NCBI RefSeq assembly: GCF_050624435.1
Contig: NC_134545.1
Location: 84,207,563 to 84,271,562, forward strand
Direction of reading: 5' to 3'
Origin: Tenrec ecaudatus
Taxonomy: Eukaryota; Chordata; Mammalia; Afrosoricida; Tenrecidae
DNA length: 64,000 nucleotides
Position numbers and translations under genes: made by a program. The notes below the pieces were generated by a model that saw only the letters and a program-made list of their open reading frames with translations, did not search any database and was not told the DNA's origin. Positions 12,240-64,000 of this stretch are shown here, piece by piece; the first letter of the stretch is position 1; the number at the start of each line of letters is the position of its first letter.

Positions 12240-12720
12240 TTAGATCTCTAGGGGGAGAGATATGCCTTGGTCCTTGGCTCCATGCGGGAAAGAATTCGCA
12301 CTGAAGCCTGGGTTGTGATCCAAATAGGTGTATAGAGAATAGTAGCAATTTCTGGTTCTACAGTAAATGGAACACAAGCCAGACAGTCCATGGCACAGTT
12401 TCAGGACTGTGGCTCGGCGCTCTGGACCGCAGCCCGACTGTGCTGCATTGTGTAATAGCCGCTGGGTAAGAGAGCCCAGAGCAAAACCTCTGGCTTTTTC
12501 AGGGGCCCCCTTGGGGGGCGTGGTCAACAATATTGGTGGACCCCATGGGTTGAATCAAATTCACCTGACTTAGATGGGCCAATCCAGGTGTAACGCCCAC
12601 CTGGGTGTACCACCCCTCCCTGGCCAGAGCTCAAACCTCTGAGTATGCGTAATGGATGCCCCAGTCTCTATGCTAGCTACCTAACAGCCACAGTCAATGT
12701 TATGGAAGCAGCAGTCGAGA
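12240..12720 (-). mobile_element. Probable ERV LTR
   Basis: About 480 bases upstream (on the - strand) of the putative primer-binding site and gag remains. No coding similarity. The exact 5' border is uncertain because no partner LTR is present for comparison. Confidence 0.45.
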
Positions 12721-12739
12721 GATCAACTGAGATGCTGTA

Positions 12740-13548
12740 TTGGGGAAATCTGCAGCACAAGACCACTTTAAGTATTGGTACATTTGCCCGAAAGACCTGA
12801 TATTTTCAACGGTCTCCTATGTGTGTGGCCGTCAGACAAGGAGTAAGGAAGGTCAGAAGACCTGGTGCGTTTGGATCACGGGGTCGGTGAAGAATGCTGA
12901 AAGGACTTTGGGAGAGGCTTGGTTGCGTAGTGGTTCCTTGTTGGGCCGCTACCAGAAGACCGGGAGTTTGAAAAGCACCGGCTTCTCTGAGGGAGAACGA
13001 AGAGGCTTTCTATTCCTGCACACTGTTACAATCTTGCGACCCTGTCCGATGGAGTCATTATGGATCAGAAGCAGCTCTATGGCCGTGAATTTGGTTCGTT
13101 TTGTTTGATCTTAGACTGCCCAAAGACCAGAAACCAAAGCAAAACCTGCCTTCCGAAAAGCACAGGAAGACCCAAGAAGAATCTAGGTGTTCGAATTACG
13201 TTTGCTGGCAAAGAATGTAGGAAGTGCCACAGGCTGCCCACAAAACAAACAGATCCGCCTGAGAGAGTGCTTCTTAGTGGCAAGGATGGCTGGACTTCGC
13301 CTCCTGTGCTTTGGATTTGCCAGGAGAGACCAGTCCCTGGGGAAGGACAGGGAAAACAGAGGAAGACTTTGTTGGTGGTGGTGACAAGCTGGAAGGACAC
13401 TGGCTGCCTCGTTGGACTCAAACATAGGAAAGACTGGGAGGCTGGTGCAGGACCGCGCAGTGTTTCTTGCTGTTGTACAGAGGACCACTGTGACTCTGAC
13501 CCGACTTGAGTGGCTTCGCACAACACAGCAGCAGCAGCAGCAGAGGCG
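12740..13548 (+). mobile_element. RTE (BovB-like) LINE 3' fragments with an AfroSINE inserted
   Basis: Segments at about 12740-12915 and 13100-13520 resemble the C-terminal coding end and 3' tail of afrotherian RTE elements. Examples are KECRKCHRLP, a P-V-P-G-E-G-Q stretch, and GCAGTGTTTCTTGCTGTTGTAC followed by a (CAG)/(AAC)-type tail near 13527-13545. A SINE occupies 12918-13098 between them. Open frames of about 149 codons on both strands here are repeat-derived. The block ends about 500 bases before ABCC2 exon 1. Confidence 0.6.
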
Positions 13549-13657
13549 GCGACACTGTTGTGAATCCTGTTTTAGGTTCTTTCTTCTTAATTGGCTATCC
13601 AGAGGTGTGGGCTATTACATTTCTATCAACTCGAAAGACTGTGGGTGAGCTAGCACT

Positions 13658-13675
13658 GGGGGGGGGGGGGGGGGG
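13658..13675 (+). repeat. Poly(G) tract
   Basis: Eighteen consecutive G residues about 370 bases upstream of the ABCC2 ATG. Confidence 0.9.
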
Positions 13676-13780
13676 CGGTGTACTCTCGGCTGATGCCTTT
13701 CTTCTTAGATGGTCGATCCTCAGGAGATTGGGAGGCTCTTCCACTCCTGATTTATCAATGAGCTCCGCTGCCATCTTTTA

Positions 13781-14045
13781 GTGCTCCTTTGAGACCTGGT
13801 TATTTACCTGTCTCTGAGGCTCCTCAGTCACGTGTCTAGTCACAGGGGATAATGTAAATACTCATCTGGGCGAGGTTGATGGTTAACAATTAAATGGTTG
13901 AGATGAAAGGTCAGGAAACCTGCTTTTCATTTAACATCAGAGTAGCTGACCAGCCGCTACTCACACCCTACCTTCCCGGAGGCTGAGTGAACACGAAACA
14001 GCGCAGTTCTAGAAGCACCATCCTTCCAGAAGGGCTCCGGGAACC
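13781..14045 (+). promoter_or_regulatory. ABCC2 proximal promoter and 5'UTR
   Basis: Non-repetitive sequence directly upstream of the ABCC2 ATG. It contains an HNF1-type site, GGTTAACAATTAAAT, at 13881-13895. A nuclear-receptor half site AAAGGTCA is at 13907-13914, and a CACGTG E-box is at 13829-13834. From memory, the human ABCC2 promoter has an HNF1 site and a TGAAAGGTCA element in the same order, so this block looks conserved. No TATA box at a clear spacing was seen. The transcription start is not known from sequence alone; it probably lies between about 13915 and 14000. Confidence 0.7.
13881..13895 (+). promoter_or_regulatory. HNF1-like binding site
   Basis: GGTTAACAATTAAAT matches the palindromic HNF1 consensus GTTAATNATTAAC with few mismatches, about 150 bases upstream of the start codon. 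This fits liver, kidney and gut expression of ABCC2. Confidence 0.65.
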
Positions 14046-63855
<49,810 letters not shown>

Positions 63856-64000
63856 GTACATGAAGAGGCTGAGCACATGGGGCAAAGGGAGTGAGAACGG
63901 CGAACTGCTGTCGACCTCGTGAACTGCTCGGTATCGAGTGAGCTCCATTTGAGATGACAGCCCGGCTCTTTCCATGCTGTGTGTCTCTGTAAAGCAGTGG

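Larger units (their letters stand above)
10169..12720 (-). mobile_element. Degraded class I (gammaretrovirus-like) endogenous retrovirus
   Basis: Read on the - strand the order is a probable LTR (about 12720-12240), a possible primer-binding site, gag and pro, and then the beginning of pol. It is cut off at about 10168, where L1 3' sequence begins; no env or second LTR is seen. The reading frame is broken by stops and frameshifts, so this is a dead, partial copy. It sits between 1.3 and 3.9 kb upstream of ABCC2 exon 1 in the opposite orientation. Confidence 0.8.

Noticed and set aside
13060..13526. Overlapping 149-codon frames on both strands just upstream of ABCC2
   Set aside because: The sequence is an RTE LINE 3' fragment, so the frames are relics of its ORF and its complement.
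1..13780. Exons of the upstream neighbour (CUTC in the human gene order)
   Set aside because: No matching coding segment was found; the region is repeats.

Overview
The window is mammalian genomic DNA. It carries the 5' half of ABCC2 (MRP2/cMOAT, the apical conjugate export pump) on the + strand. Nineteen coding exons can be placed from the ATG at 14046 to 63855, all with GT-AG borders and compatible phases. Together they encode the first 871 residues: TMD0, the L0 linker, TMD1 and all of NBD1. The window ends inside intron 19, so TMD2 and NBD2 lie beyond it. No other host multi-exon gene was recognised; the 14 kb upstream of exon 1 is almost entirely repeat-derived.

The interspersed repeats point to an afrotherian, most likely a tenrec. 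There are many copies of a tRNA-derived AfroSINE-type SINE. There are RTE (BovB-like) LINE tails and many copies of an L1-type 3' end that finishes in AATAAAATGATTT plus an A-tail. One 192-bp hAT miniature element at 57837-58028 looks like a SPIN element, a family reported within Afrotheria from the tenrec. The species call is an inference from repeat content and was not tested by alignment.

Layout. 1-10168: L1 3' ends in both orientations, an LTR-like repeat, SINEs and simple repeats. 10169-12720: remains of a class I (gammaretrovirus-like) endogenous retrovirus on the - strand with broken gag and pro/pol and a probable LTR. 12740-13548: RTE LINE pieces with an AfroSINE between them. 13780-14045: ABCC2 promoter and 5'UTR with an HNF1-like site. 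14046-63855: ABCC2 exons 1-19. Introns 2, 9 and 11 are the largest and are mostly nested LINE and SINE insertions.

The most notable non-ABCC2 item is a full-length, intact, intronless retrocopy of CISD1 (mitoNEET) antisense in intron 2. It has a 15-bp target-site duplication and all four iron-sulphur ligands. Other points are the SPIN-like element, repeat insertions within about 60 bases of the exon 11, 16 and 18 acceptors, several decipherable nested insertions, and a one- versus two-copy internal module in the L1 3' region. I saw no novel multi-gene system; this is an ordinary mammalian locus with some informative insertions.
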